55,000 bases of DNA from Chrysomallon squamiferum. Taxonomy: Eukaryota > Mollusca > Gastropoda > Neomphalida > Peltospiridae. The first letter of the stretch is position 1, and every line of letters begins with the position of its first letter. Shown here in pieces: positions 15,048 through 28,317 of this stretch. The notes below the pieces were generated by a model. The model was not told where the DNA came from. It did not search any database and saw nothing but the letters and a program-made list of their open reading frames with translations. Both the position numbers and the translations under genes were made by a program. The DNA is taken from assembly GCA_012295275.1 (NCBI GenBank), contig CM022677.1, positions 19,362,785 through 19,417,784 on the forward strand, written 5' to 3'.

Positions 15048-15768
15048 GTTTTTAAATTTATTTATTTTATACAAAAATTATAAATAATATTGTACAAGGA
15101 AACAGTACTAAAGCAAGTTTAAAAAAGAAGAAAAAAACGATAATTAAAAGGGCTGTTTTATTAAAGCAGCATTTAGAAAGCTGAGTTTATAAGAATTTCT
15201 TATAAAGAAAAATTGGTTACTTTAAAAAATACAGTCTAAGGGGAGACTATCTAAATTTCCTTCATATTTTTTTTTTTTTTTCATTATTATTATTTTTTAA
15301 TTATATCATTATTGTTAATTACTTTTATACCAAAGTATAGTTGTTGAAGATGGGTTAATAATTGTAGGTAACGGCTTTAGGTTATTTTTTTTATTAATAC
15401 TTAATTTTTTTTTCTAAATTTAAGATACTGCAATATATTTTTTTTCTATCTGCTGTTAGATTATTTTACTGTGAGTTGCTGTTGAATATTATTCTCATTA
15501 TTTTTATTATTATTATTTGCTGTCTGATTAAGTTTTTAAGTAGGAATTCTTTACAGTGCATTTAGAATATTCTGAGTTATTATAATTTTTATTATTATTA
15601 TTAGCTATCTGTTTTCGTCAGTTTTTGAGTGTAGTGATTTTTTTGCTTGGGTTTCGAATGTTCTCAGTTATTGTTATCTTTATTACAAGTTGTAGATCCC
15701 GTGTCTGAAATTCTTGGGACAGGAACAGTTTTGGATTTAAGACTTTTTTCTTCTTTTTTTTGGAATAC
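15048..15768. other. Remnant of GPATCH4 intron 5 up to the duplication junction
   Basis: AT-rich intron sequence matching 26763-27554. It ends at the junction GGAATAC/TGCCTAACG, where unit 2 begins. No exon was seen. Confidence 0.8.
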
Positions 15769-16255
15769 TGCCTAACGTTATGTAAATATTTAAACAGTTA
15801 CTGAAAATACTATTGTGTCTCGCTGTGGCTAACTGTCTAGAATCGTTCATCTGTGACATCACAGAGCTTCTCAATGAAATACGGTTGTGCCCACGATTCC
15901 GTACAAGCTAGTTTTACCAGAATTGCGTGATTATGACAGAGGACATGTTAGATTAGTCCTGTGGTTGCTTTGTTTTGTCGTTGTCATCGTAGTTGCTGTT
16001 GTTGTTGTTGTTGCGTGTTTGTGTGTTAATATTTTCAATCGTATAAACAACCTTCCAGTCTAAAAATTTGGAAAGACACAAATGGCAACACAGAGAATGG
16101 TAGGTAATTTTTTATTATTAATTATTATTTTTTTTTTTTTTTTTATACGCCCATTTTAATACCCATTGCTTCTTCTACTTGTAATAATAGTAATTCTAGT
16201 AAAAATTATTACTAGTTCTGCTACTTCAAGCAGTCTGTCTCCCTATGACTATAAC

Positions 16256-16628
16256 TGCCTAACATACCTATCTATCTATATACCCATCTTTCTTTCTGTC
16301 TGTAATCTGCATATCTATCTACCTACATACCGGTCTGTCTGTCTGTCTACCTACCTATATCTGTCTGTCTGTCTACCTACCTAGCTATCTCTGTCTATGT
16401 ATCTATCAACCTACCTATCTATCTATCTATCTATCTACCTACCTAGCTAGCTAGCTAGCTACCTACCTACCTGTCTGTAAGTCTTTCTGTCTATGTATCT
16501 TTCAACCTACCTATCTACCTACCTATCTATCTATCTATCTATCTATCTTTATATCAATATAATTTGTCTATCTACCTACCTACCTAGCAATCTCTATGTC
16601 TCTGTATGTCTGTCTGTCTGTTGGTCTG

Positions 16629-16662
<34 letters not shown>

Positions 16663-16760
16663 ACTACCTACCTGTCTGTCTTTCTACCTACCTACTCCAT
16701 ATATGTGTGTGTGTGTGTGTGTTTATATTACCTGCCTATCTCTCATTCTTTCTAAGTACC
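16256..16760. repeat. Tetranucleotide array, unit 2 version
   Basis: CTAC/CTAT/CTGT/CTAG variants, shorter than the unit 1 array and with a different block order, showing rapid change after duplication. It also ends in an inverted segment around GTACCTAGGCAGGCA. Confidence 0.9.
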
Positions 16761-16985
16761 TAGGCAGGCATATAGACAGGTATATAGGTAGTCGACAAAT
16801 AAGCACACACCTACACATGCACACATACATAGAACTGAAACGTACACCAAGCAGCTGAACTACAGTTGTTATCTCTCTTAAACATGTCTGTCACAGTCTA
16901 AATACTGCCCAAAGGAAAAAAAAAACCCAAACCTAGCTGTCGGTTAGCGCAACAGTTACAAACAACATTTAGTAAGCTCTTCCTT

Positions 16986-16995
16986 GTCTTACTGT

Positions 16996-17042
<47 letters not shown>

Positions 17043-17060
17043 TTATTATTATTATTATTA
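16986..17060. repeat. (ACT)n and (ATT)n microsatellite
   Basis: An ACT run followed by ATT. The corresponding unit 1 site (5250-5319) is almost all ATT, so the repeat unit itself has switched between copies. Confidence 0.85.
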
Positions 17061-17883
17061 ATTAGTTCATTTTCTCTCTTTTTTTTCACGTATGTTGAAA
17101 AATAAACAAAAAAATACAAAAAAAAAAAAAATAATAATCTTTTGGCTCAAAACGGCTACACCCAAAATCTAACCTCAGGAATGGCAAACATATAATTATT
17201 TTTATATACAGTGTGTGTGTGTGTGTGCGTGTGTGTCTGTTCCTCCTTCATAACATATTTTAAAAAGAAGCAAACGGAATAAAAAATATACTTTCTTAAC
17301 ATTTTTCTTTCGTAATTAAATAAATAAATAAAAGTAGACGCATAATAATACACAAAAACAATATAATTATTTTTGTAATTGTGTTTTCTTCAATTACTGG
17401 TTAGGTGAAATGTTAGTATCTGCGTCTATATATGAACATTTTGATTGTGATGATGATAATGATGATGTTGATGATGATGATGATGATATTTACTGTTATT
17501 ATTATTAACAGAAGTAGTAGTAGTAGTAGTAGTAGTAGTTGTAAAGTTCAATATTAGTGGTGATAGCATCAGAGGCAGTAATTGTTGTAGTAGCAGTAGT
17601 AGTAGCAGCAGCAACCAACTTCGCTTGTAGCTGTAAGGCTGGTACATCTAGAGACAGCAGTTTTATTAATATTATTAGTGTTGTCCTCAAAATTTATTTG
17701 TTTGTTTGTGTATTTATTTATTTCTTCAAGTTTTTTTTTTTTTGTTTGTTTTTTTATTTATGTATTTATTTGATTGGTTTGTTGTTTTTTCCCTTTTTTT
17801 TTAGTTCTTTATTGTTTTTGTTTAGCTGTTTATGTATTTATTTGCTTGGTTGTTTGTCTGTCCATTCATTCATTCATTCTCAG

Positions 17884-18325
17884 ATGTCAGTGTACAAATC
17901 AACGCCATTACGATTTTCGAGCGTGCACGGGCAAAATGTGGAGCAGACGAACAGTCGGACTGGGTCCTCTTGGAAACTGTCCCAACATTTGGGTGTATGT
18001 AGCACAAACAGACCTATTTTAAAAGGAGAAAATATTGAGATACACCTTTGTGGGAGTGGTCACGTGTATGTAGGTCTTCTGAAAAAGAAACCGGATCAAA
18101 AAGACATTTTAGAAGGAAAGATGCCGGAGAGGAAAATGGGAGACAACTGGATATACTTCCGGTTAAAGGATAATAATTACGTAGTTTGGCTGGAGAAAAC
18201 GTCTTCGAAGGAAGTTAAGTTTCGTTCGGAACATGACGACAAACCGCAGCTGTTTAAAATAGATGACTGCTGGTTGTGCTGCCATCTGGTGTTTGGCAAT
18301 GTTGAGGCAAAGATTGTGAAAAAAG
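17884..18325 (+). CDS. NHR-CARD copy 2, exon A: NHR1
   Basis: Same length and splice sites as copy 1. One residue differs (Ser to Trp in the NYVVSLEK segment), and there are a few silent changes. Confidence 0.8.
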
Positions 18326-18340
18326 GTGACTGAAATATTA

Positions 18341-18341
<1 letters not shown>

Positions 18342-18430
<89 letters not shown>
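18342..18430. repeat. (CT)n microsatellite
   Basis: Counterpart of the run after exon A in unit 1, about ten copies shorter. Confidence 0.95.
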
Positions 18431-18433
<3 letters not shown>

Positions 18434-18781
18434 CCATCTCTTTCTTTCTGTCTCTGTGTATTTACATCAGTATGTCTCTTTCTGTCACGATCAAAGTACA
18501 TGAGGATATTGTATCGTCTTTATCCATGGGTTCACAGTAGTAACAATGACTGTAGTGTAACAGTATTTCTCAAAGTAATGGCAGACATAGTTGTAATGGT
18601 GGTAGCACTAGCAGTAGTACTATCGGTGGTAGTCATAGTAGTAGTAGTAGTCGCTGCAGTGATAAATCTGAATTATAACTGAAACTACTTTATAAATTTC
18701 TTTCTTTCTTTCTTTCTTTCTTTCTTTATTTACTTATTTATTTATTTTATTTTATTTTATTTTTCTAAATTTTTACATTAG

Positions 18782-19011
18782 ATGATAAAAAGTCTGTTGT
18801 AAAGAAATCAGGAGCTCTGTTTTGATTCGGTCTGCGGTCCAAATGTGAACATTTCCGCCGACGCGACTACAGCCAAACTGAAAAATACCAACCCTGGCGC
18901 CCTCTGCTGTACGGACAGACCCGTCACACAAGGGGAGGTAATCGAAGTCAAGATACAATCGGTAGAAGATGCCAGGTGGACGTGGGTTCGTGTGTATATA
19001 AGTAATTCCAG
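18782..19011 (+). pseudogene. NHR-CARD copy 2, exon B with 2-bp deletion
   Basis: Splice sites are intact, but the TG of GGAGTGCTC is missing near 18813. This shifts the frame and gives TGA at 18823-18825. Sequence after the lesion is almost identical to copy 1, so the deletion is young relative to the duplication or is an assembly error. Confidence 0.8.
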
Positions 19012-19360
19012 GTAACTGCATTATTCTGTAGTAGTAGCAGTAATACTAATAACAGTAGTAGTGATAGTGTACTAATAGTAGTCGCTGTTGCTGTTGTTGC
19101 AGCAGTAGCATCAGTAGTAGTAGGAGTAGCAATAGTAATAATGGTAGTTGTGGTAATAATAGAGATCCTAATACACAGTAGTAGTGAAGTTAGTAGTAGT
19201 TGTTGTTGTTGTATTTGTACTAGTAGTAGTTACAGTAGTAGCTGTAGCAGAAGTGCCAATAATACCAGTAGCAGTAGTAGTACTTGTAGTAGTAGTAGTA
19301 GATGTAGTGCTGGCAGTTTGCTATATTTTTTAATTCCACGTCTTTCTTTTCCATGCTCAG

Positions 19361-19620
19361 CGCGCGGGAGTTAAAAATAGATCATTCTGACGTCATGCCG
19401 TCAGAAGTCGACGGATTGTTTTTCTTGACAATCTTGAAAAATACGCAAGCAACATTGATCCTACGTATCAGAGATGACGATCAAATAGCTTACACAAGTC
19501 GAGGGGAGGAGAAAGTATGCGCTGTTACTGGAGTCGACCTCTCGAGGCCCGTTTACGTTTACTTCGATCTCTTCCGGGTCACGTTATCCCTGACCTCAGT
19601 GATTCGTTCAATAGACGACG
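19361..19620 (+). CDS. NHR-CARD copy 2, exon C
   Basis: Open and one residue different from copy 1. It lies downstream of the frameshift, so it is translated in frame only if transcripts avoid or repair the exon B lesion. Confidence 0.65.
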
Positions 19621-19638
19621 GTAAGTAACAACAACAGT

Positions 19639-19671
<33 letters not shown>

Positions 19672-19741
19672 AATAATAATAATAATAATAATAGTAATAA
19701 TAATAATGAAAACAACGCCTAAAAAGTAAGAGGTAGTCGTT

Positions 19742-19789
<48 letters not shown>

Positions 19790-20022
19790 ATAGTAGTAGT
19801 AGTATTTCATTAAAACAATTTTTACATTGACAGTTTCTTTTTCCCTTTCTCTGAAAATGTTTTTCCAGTCTTTGCTATTCTATTCTCTCTCTCTCGCTGT
19901 CTCTCTCTGTCTCTCTCTCACACACACATAGACTCGCACACATATACTCCTTCGTCCCTGTATCACATAAACACATACACACTCACACTATATATATATA
20001 TGTGTGCGGATTTCTGAAAGAG

Positions 20023-20086
<64 letters not shown>

Positions 20087-20220
20087 ACAAACATTAAGAA
20101 AAGAAAACGATTACTGTTCGTTTTCGATTAGCAGAAAATGATCTTTTATGCACACCTTCCCATGGATCGGAAAATACCGCGACAGTAGTCTTAATATATT
20201 TTACATTTTTGTTTCTCCAG

Positions 20221-21191
20221 TGGTCGACTACCCCAAAATAGGCGACGTCTCTCCTGCTGTCGCAGATGAATGCCCGTATGCAACAGCAGATTCTAATGAT
20301 GACATCGAAGCTGAGAACGATGGATACATAACGCCTGTTTGCTACCCTAAGATTAACCCCAACGACGACAATGATGGCGACGAAGGATATTTAACTCCTG
20401 TTGCGCCAAAAAGGAAAGACGATTCTGTTGTAAAATCTACCAAAGCTGGTGGAGCGTCGAAACCCAATATTGCTAATACTGGTCGCGATCCGTCGCTAAA
20501 TTCCACCGAAAGTAACGAAGCACGGAAGTCCACTTATGCTAACGTTGGTTACAATTCTTCGTCAAATTCCACCACAAATCCTATCACTCCACCAGCCGCT
20601 GAATTATATCCTGAGAACGTGCATGGTGAAGCAGGCGCGGCCAGTGGACCCACCCAAGAAGCTGATGTCGCTGTCAGCGATTTATGCAGCCAGATAGAAG
20701 GTATACGGCAGACTTTGCGACACCCGTCAAGAAACGACCCTTGCTATGGCGTGCTGCTGAAGGACATAAGAAAAAGACTAGAAAGCATCGAGAAAGCTTC
20801 ATCGACCAATCAAGAAATTCTTCATACGGTTAAAAGCCTCGAGCTTCAAGTTACCGAGCTTTTATCAGATGTAACCGTTACGTCACAACCGAAACCAATC
20901 CCCGATAACGTAACCCCGCCCACTGCCGAGATTTTTGACAACTTCATCAAACCAAATTTCACGCGTTTCTTGAGTGACATGGACTCTGACGTTGTTACTG
21001 ATTATCTTTTCCAGTATGACGTCATAACTGAGGAGGTCATGTATAAACTACAGTCAATGGACAAAGAGAAAAAACGTGAAAAGAACCGTCAGATTTTGCA
21101 CATCATCAAAACAAAATCTCAGAAAATGGATTCGTTCAAAGAAGCTCTCAAAGAATCGGGTAACCAGGACTTGGCTGATCTACTCAAATAA
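20221..21191 (+). CDS. NHR-CARD copy 2, exon D: linker, coiled coil and CARD
   Basis: Same length as copy 1 with no stops. Differences cluster in its first 150 bp. The CARD is intact, with three changes (Glu-Asp, Ala-Ser, Ala-Val) in the second helix region. Confidence 0.65.
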
Positions 21192-21192
21192 A

Positions 21193-21752
21193 ATTATTTT
21201 AGCAAGCGTTTGCTGAAGTAATGTACGAACTCAGTTGAACATTAACGAGACGTAACGAGTATACAAAAAGAAAAAGAAACAGTGGTGCAATCCAAGGAAG
21301 GAATTTATTTGTTAATGTATATAACAAAAAACATTTTTTATTCTTCTTATTCTTCTTTTCTGTCACATGTTTAAATATATCCATAATGTTGAACATAATA
21401 TAGTTTGATATAATGACGGTATTTGAACAATTTCTCGTTCCAGTTAGTGCTCTTTTAGTTAAATATTATTTTTGTGTTTGTATATTGGTATCAGTGTTTT
21501 CGGTTTTAGTCGTTGTTGTTGTTTGTTTGTGTCTCTTATTTGATTTTCTGATTTTTTTCTGAGTCTTTGTTTTAATTTTATTTTGTATTTTTTTTTCTAT
21601 TTCTTTATTGATATTGTTGTTACCTTCTGTTTTGTGAAGAAACGATGGCGATGTTGTATTTATTGTGTTTTTGTGTTTATGCATAAAAAAATTTTTTTAT
21701 TATTATTATTTTTTGGATTTTGTATTCTCGGATTTATTTATTTATTTATTTA

Positions 21753-21825
<73 letters not shown>

Positions 21826-22134
21826 TAATAACAAGTATTCAAACTTTTATAAGAATATTAATATTACTTTGATTAATAAATCAATCCTGATTTTAGGCAT
21901 CCAAATAGTTTTTCTTTGTTTGTTGTTTTATTTCATTTTAATTTCCAGCAGGGTAGCGAAGGAGAAACGGTGTGTAGGGGGAGAGAGAGAATAGAAAGGA
22001 GAATGGAGGAGTGGAGGAGTGAGAGAAGGATGGACGGCTGGCCAGTTGATTAGTTACAATAGATAAATAAAAAAAAATTAAAATAATAATAATAATAATA
22101 ATAACAAAAATAAAACACCCCAAAACAAACAAAC

Positions 22135-22187
<53 letters not shown>

Positions 22188-22483
22188 CAACAACAACAAC
22201 AAAAAAAACCCAAAACAAACAAAACAGACAAGACTGACAACATAAAAAGTATGAAAAACACTGCGAATGAGAGAAACAAAAAAACAACACATTACGTCAT
22301 TTCAGTTATGTTAATTTATTGATAAATAGGGGAAGTACGAACGGACACAGTTAATACTCAACCCAAACATCATCCTAATGTATATTCAGGTATTATATGT
22401 TGTTGTTGATGTTGTTGCTGCTGTTACAATTGTTCTTTTTAATTTCTTCTTTTCTATTTTATTAATTTTATTTATTTATATAT

Positions 22484-22514
<31 letters not shown>

Positions 22515-23099
22515 TTATTATTATTATTTTTTTTTATATATAAAATCTTAATTAAGAGTATATATTTATTTATAATTTATTTATAACAATAATTTTAATA
22601 TAAAAAAAACTGTTTTATCGTATATAAACCAGTTATTTTCCCCAACCTATTCACTACCAGGTGTACCTTCTTCTTTAAATGTATTTTATTCTTAAAAGTC
22701 TGTCTACTCAACAACAACAAGAACAGCAACTAACTCGTTTTCCGTCTTTAATTTCTTGGTTAAAAATATAATAACTGAATAAGCAAATTAAATAACGAGA
22801 GGACTTCTTGAGATGGTCGATAATACTTTGTTAATACTGTTTCAAATTCAGAGATAACTGGCAGACAGTAGTGTAGGTCTCTGTAATTTAAAAGTATATT
22901 TTTATCAGCTATATCTTAATTAAATATAGCCATCTATGAAATTTAAACTTAGCTCACGTATTTCTCTCTGCCTTTATGGAACCGCAGGCCGTAGACTGGT
23001 TCCGGCAGGTTTATTACGAAGGAACCCGAAACAGGGAGGCGGAGTTGTATGGATTTCGTACATGTGGCTGAAACAACAACAACAACAGTGCACGCGACA
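21193..23099. other. Intergenic DNA between NHR-CARD copy 2 and complete GPATCH4
   Basis: Counterpart of 9675-11576. It holds (AAT)n at 21755-21822 and 22135-22184 and TTACGTCA at 22292. The last 120 bp before the ATG are GC-richer and probably the GPATCH4 5' UTR and promoter. No separate gene was seen. Confidence 0.6.
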
Positions 23100-23154
23100 A
23101 TGGCTGAAAGTTCCTTTGCGAGAGAACAGTTGATGAAACATGGATGGACTGATG
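23100..23154 (+). CDS. GPATCH4: GPATCH4 exon 1
   Basis: ATG context ACAATGG. Encodes MAESSFAREQLMKHGWTDG up to the first base of the split glycine, the start of the G-patch. Confidence 0.9.
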
Positions 23155-23880
23155 GTAAAATATTTATTTTTTATATGGTAGTTTTTATTAAAGAATTTAC
23201 AAATTGAATTATAAAATATTTTAAAAGATTAAAAGTTACGATATCAAATGCATTAACTAATTACTTTATTATTTTGCAATTGGATGCACTTCGAAATTGC
23301 AGAGCAGACGATATCGAACGTCACGGAACAACAAATTATAGATTTATTAGTATTAAAACTACGAAGACATTATTATTATTATTATTATGATTATTATTAT
23401 GAGACACACAGTTTTAAAATCATTTTATGTCATGAAATGTTATAAAAAGTACAATTATATTTATGAACTTTTATGGTGTGTAATACAAAAATGCAGGAAC
23501 TCTTCAGTTTTCTTGCTTTCAACATAGAGATGTACAATTACATCAAACCTTCAACAGAAAAAATAAAATAAAGTTTTTATACTGATAATATAACAAAATC
23601 AATGATAAATAACTTCTAATAAACAAACTAGTACTATGATTTGATTTGATTTCGTTTTATTACATGTTCAAACTGTAGATTTGTATATTAAAATACAATG
23701 ACATAAATAATATCATATAACATACATATTCTTAATGTTATTATTATTTTTCTCTTTTTTTTTCCCCAGGATGTGGTTTAGGTAAAGAAGAAGATGGAAT
23801 TACAGATGCCATTAAAGTGAAAATAAAGAAAGATAAACGTGGGGTACAAATAAAAATATAATTCTACAATAATCTTGATT

Positions 23881-23917
<37 letters not shown>

Positions 23918-26900
23918 CTATTCTGTTAACTGCAGGTCATAAATGAATATAATGTCATTATAATCACATTGTTAATTTTAGGTAGGTCACAATGCAGGTA
24001 AAGAATTTACCTATCACTGGTGGGACCATGCATTTGACAAAGCGGCAGAAAGTATCAAGGTGGAAACATCAGAGGTTCGTTAACTTACCTTCAAGTATTT
24101 GAATAAATGAGCTAATAAAAAAATAAAAAATTCAAAGTTAATATTTCATTATTTTGGGTGACCGATCTCATTCACAGAAATAAAAATAAAAACACCCCAG
24201 AGAATTTTGAGTTATTATTTTATTATTTTGGTTAATAAAATAAAAATTAAAAAATGTATGTTTATATTGCCAAGTTTTTTATTTTTTTATTTTTTTGGTT
24301 GACATAATAAAACAAATTAAAAACATGTTTTTTTAATATTTATACTGCCAAGTTATTATTGTATTGTGTTGGGCAACCTATCATAATCCGTAACTAAACA
24401 AAACAAAACCCACTACATTTTTTTTAATTCCTTCAGTTATTGTTTCATTCATTTGAGCAGTCTATAACCACTAAAAATAATTTATGACAATAAAATAATA
24501 ATGTTAGAGAATATACAAATGCTGCCATTTTGCTCCTAAGTAAATGAAACTGATATCAGTATATATGTAATAGTCAGTCAGCTGGTATTTTTTTTTCTAG
24601 GAATGCTAGAAGAAAGCAGCTTTAGAGTAAGTCAGTCCATGAATTAGAGAAACAAGACAGTCACCAGATATTTTTAAACTTTTGCTGTTAATTAACATTA
24701 GAAAGCAGAAAAGCAATATAACATAATTTAGACATTTTCAAAGACTATTTCAACTATTACTTCATATATATATATATTAAAAATGCCCTTTAATTAGCAT
24801 TAGAAAACAGAAAAGCAATGTAACATAATATTCGATACAGGAATATTTAAAATGTATTTAGACTGTTTGCTCATTTTGGATTAAAAACAGATTTTTACAT
24901 TTAAATACTAGAAAGAAACTAGTGTGAGTTAATCCATGAACTATACTACAGAAACATAACAGATATTTTTAAAAATAATTGGAGTATGCTGAATGTTGTT
25001 TTATTTTATTTTATATTTTTTTAATTATTATTTAATATTAGAAAGCAGAAAAGCAATATGACTGGAATATATTTAATACTGTTATACATCCTTATTAATT
25101 AAGGCAGGAGAGAACAAAAAAAAATGACCCCCAATAATTAATTATATATATGTGTGTATATATATATATATATACCTAAGAAGTATGCAGAATATACTTT
25201 TGCAGAGACAAATTGTTTTTTCACATTATGAAAAATGCCCTTTAATTAGCATTGCACAGGAAACAAAGATATTTCAAAAAGAAAATATTAAGTAATTAAA
25301 CATATATTCAACTTGGAAGAATGCAGGATATATTTAGACTGTTTCTTTGTGTCATTGAAGGTACATTGAATTAAGATTGGAAACAAAAACAATTGCAGAA
25401 TATATTTAAATTATTTCTTCGTACCAACAGAGACACATTTTCATTAAAACTGGGCAGAATACAAAACAAATAATAACAGAATATATTTACACTGTTCCTT
25501 TGTAACGTCAAAGATGCATGTTAATTTTTTTTAATTTTTTTTTTTTTTTTGTTGTTGAAAAGTAACTACAGAATATATGATTATAACATTAATTTAACTA
25601 CCTTGATGGAAAGAAAAACTGAACATATTTAAATATATATTTTTTTGGTTGCTACAATTTTTGTCATTTTAAACTAAAACGTCAATTATCCTGTAAAAGC
25701 TTTTTTTAAACAAACATTGAAATATTTTTTGGAGAAGCAGTAAGTTCTATTTTTTCAATTTTATGTATGAATTAATTAATTTATTTTGTTATTTTAATGA
25801 TGTGTTTAAGTAGAAAATGTAGATTCTTTCTTTAACGGAATAGATTATTGTATTTTTATAGTGTGTTAAACACACAGTCTCAATATATTAATACCTGGAG
25901 CAAAATAAATCTTAAAATGTAGCTGTGTTCATTAATAAAAATGACATATAATCTAGACTGGGAAATATGTGCTGCATAAGACATTAACATTAACATTTTC
26001 ACCTGCAGTGTGTGAGTTGTAGTAATTTACACTTAATATCAACACTTTAGTTTACTCATGGTATAATTCTGTTGTACCGATTTTAATTTATTATTATTAT
26101 TTTTTTTTTTTTTTTTTTTTTTTTCAGGAAGGTGTGGTTCTATCAAAGTCATCTGAAAATTCAAACAAGAATAAAAAAGATTTTCTTTATGGAACGTTTG
26201 TGAAGGTGATAAGCTGAATTTTAAAAAATTTTAAAAAATTTAAAAAAAAAACAGACATATATATATATATAAATATATACACAGACACAGACACACAGAT
26301 GCACAATTTCATATAAGAAGTAAAAAATTTTTCTTTGTAAACTTTGGAACAGTAAAATGTTAAATTTAAGTAAAAATTATAGACAGACAAAACCACACAT
26401 ACACTTATACATAGTCGCATCCATATATTCTTTGGCCACATTTCTGCAATTTTATTTATAATCTATTTTTTTTAAATTTTATTTTATTCTTTTCTTCCAC
26501 ATGATTTTTTGTTTTATTTCATTTGAAATTCCCATCATTTTATTTTATACTACATTCATTTCTTTTCATTCTATTACTAATACGAATAATAATAATAATA
26601 ATAATATTTTTTTAATATATAATTCTAGTTTATAGTAAATTTAATTTTTAAAATAATTTTGTGATATTTTTGAAAGGGTGGAACTCTTCTGGATAGTAAG
26701 GAAGAAATGTTGTCGTCCAGTAATGAGGACACTGATTCGGAAGAAGACTGGAGCAAAAACAGGTTTTTAAATTTATTTATTTTATATAAAATTATAAATA
26801 ATATAGTACAACAGCAAGTTTAGGAAAAAAAAGATAATTAAAAGGGCTGTTTTATTAAAGCAGCATTTAAAAAGCTGATTGATAAATGTAAGAATTTCTT

Positions 26901-28221
26901 ATAATATTTTAACAAAAATTGGTTACTTGAAAAAATACAGTCTAAGGGGAGACTATCTAAATTTCCTTCTTTTACTAATATTTTTTTTATTATTATTTAC
27001 TTTTTTAATTATATCATTATTGTTAATTACTTTTATACCAAAGTATAGTTGTTGAAGATGGGTTAATAGTAGATAAAGGCTTTTTAGTTATTTTTTTATT
27101 AATTTTTACTAAAGAAATTTCTAAATTTAAGATACTGCTATATATATTTTTTCTATCTGCTTTTAGATTATTTTACTGTGAGTTGCTGTTGAATATTATT
27201 CTCATTATTATTATTATTATTATTTGCTGTCTGATTAAGTTTTTAAGTAGGAATTCTTTACAGTGCATTTAGAATATTCTCAGTTATTATTATTTTTATT
27301 ATTGTTGTTATTAGCTATCTGTTTTTGTCAGTTTTTAAGTGTATCAATTTTTTTGCTTGGGTTTAGAATATTCTCAGTTATTATTATTAGCTATCTGTTT
27401 TTGTCAGTTTTTAAGTGTATTAATTTTTTTGCTTGGGTTTAGAATGTTCTCAATTCGTGTTATCTTTATTACAAGTTGTAGAACCCTTGTCTAAAATTCT
27501 TGGGACAGGAAGAGTTTTCGATTTAAGACTCTTTTTGTTTTGGTTTTGGAATACAGAGACATAACATAAGAACATAATTAAACTCTGAATGCAAATTCTA
27601 TTTATGTTTACAGTTCATATAGATAATTTGCTAGGATTTTTCTTATATATGTAATGTTATTTTTCATAATTTTTATTCATTTTGTGAAATAAAAACACAT
27701 TTATGCTGAACCATTCAAAAACCATAATATGTCACCATTTTGTCTATTTTGTGGGGTGGAAAGAAAGAATTAAGTTTGTGAGGTTTTCAGATTTTTTTAT
27801 TTGATTGTCTACCTGTTTTATTATTAGTGTTTTCATTTTTTAATTAGTAACTATTCTCTTCTGTTTCTCTAACTTTCTTCTACAAGTAACAGTTGGATTA
27901 GTAATGATAATGGTGGTCCTGGTACTAACTGTAGTAGTATGATACTAATACAGCTTACAGTATTATAGTAATTGTAGTAGATGTAGTAGTAGTAGTAGTA
28001 CTACTAATAGTACATACAGTTGTAGTAATACTTGTTCCAGCAGTAGTAATAATGTCATAATGCAGAAGTAGTGAGTACAGTAGTTGTAGTAATGGTACTA
28101 CTAATAGCACTAGCTAAGTAATAACTGTTGGAGTAGTTGTAGCAGTAGAAGTAATAGTAGTAGTACTGCTACACTAATAGTAATTGCAGTAACAGTAGTG
28201 ATAAAAGACTAATCTTTTTAT

Positions 28222-28317
<96 letters not shown>

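Larger units (their letters stand above)
17884..21191 (+). pseudogene. NHR-CARD copy 2, frameshifted in exon B
   Basis: Exons correspond to copy 1: 17884-18325, 18782-19011, 19361-19620 and 20221-21191, with the same splice sites. Exon B is 230 instead of 232 nt (GGAGTGCTC in copy 1, GGAGCTC here), causing a TGA at 18823-18825 after about 160 codons. The normal product would be little more than NHR1. Exon B is not a multiple of three, so skipping it does not restore the frame. Exons A, C and D remain open, with 1, 1 and about 19 amino-acid differences. This suggests either recent inactivation or a base-calling error. In exon D the first YxTP motif is lost (YATP to YATA) while YITP, YLTP and YANV remain. 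Confidence 0.75.
15769..27554. repeat. Unit 2 of the 12-kb direct tandem duplication
   Basis: Collinear with unit 1 but about 0.3 kb shorter, mainly in the tetranucleotide array. It ends at GGAATAC near 27551, after which the sequence (AGAGACATAACA) is unique and continues the original GPATCH4 intron 5. Shared single-base overlap at the junction suggests end joining rather than repeat-mediated exchange. Confidence 0.95.

Noticed and set aside
22936-23133. 65-codon plus-strand frame over the GPATCH4 5' region
   Set aside because: Overlaps the true GPATCH4 start in another frame and is not kept open in unit 1.
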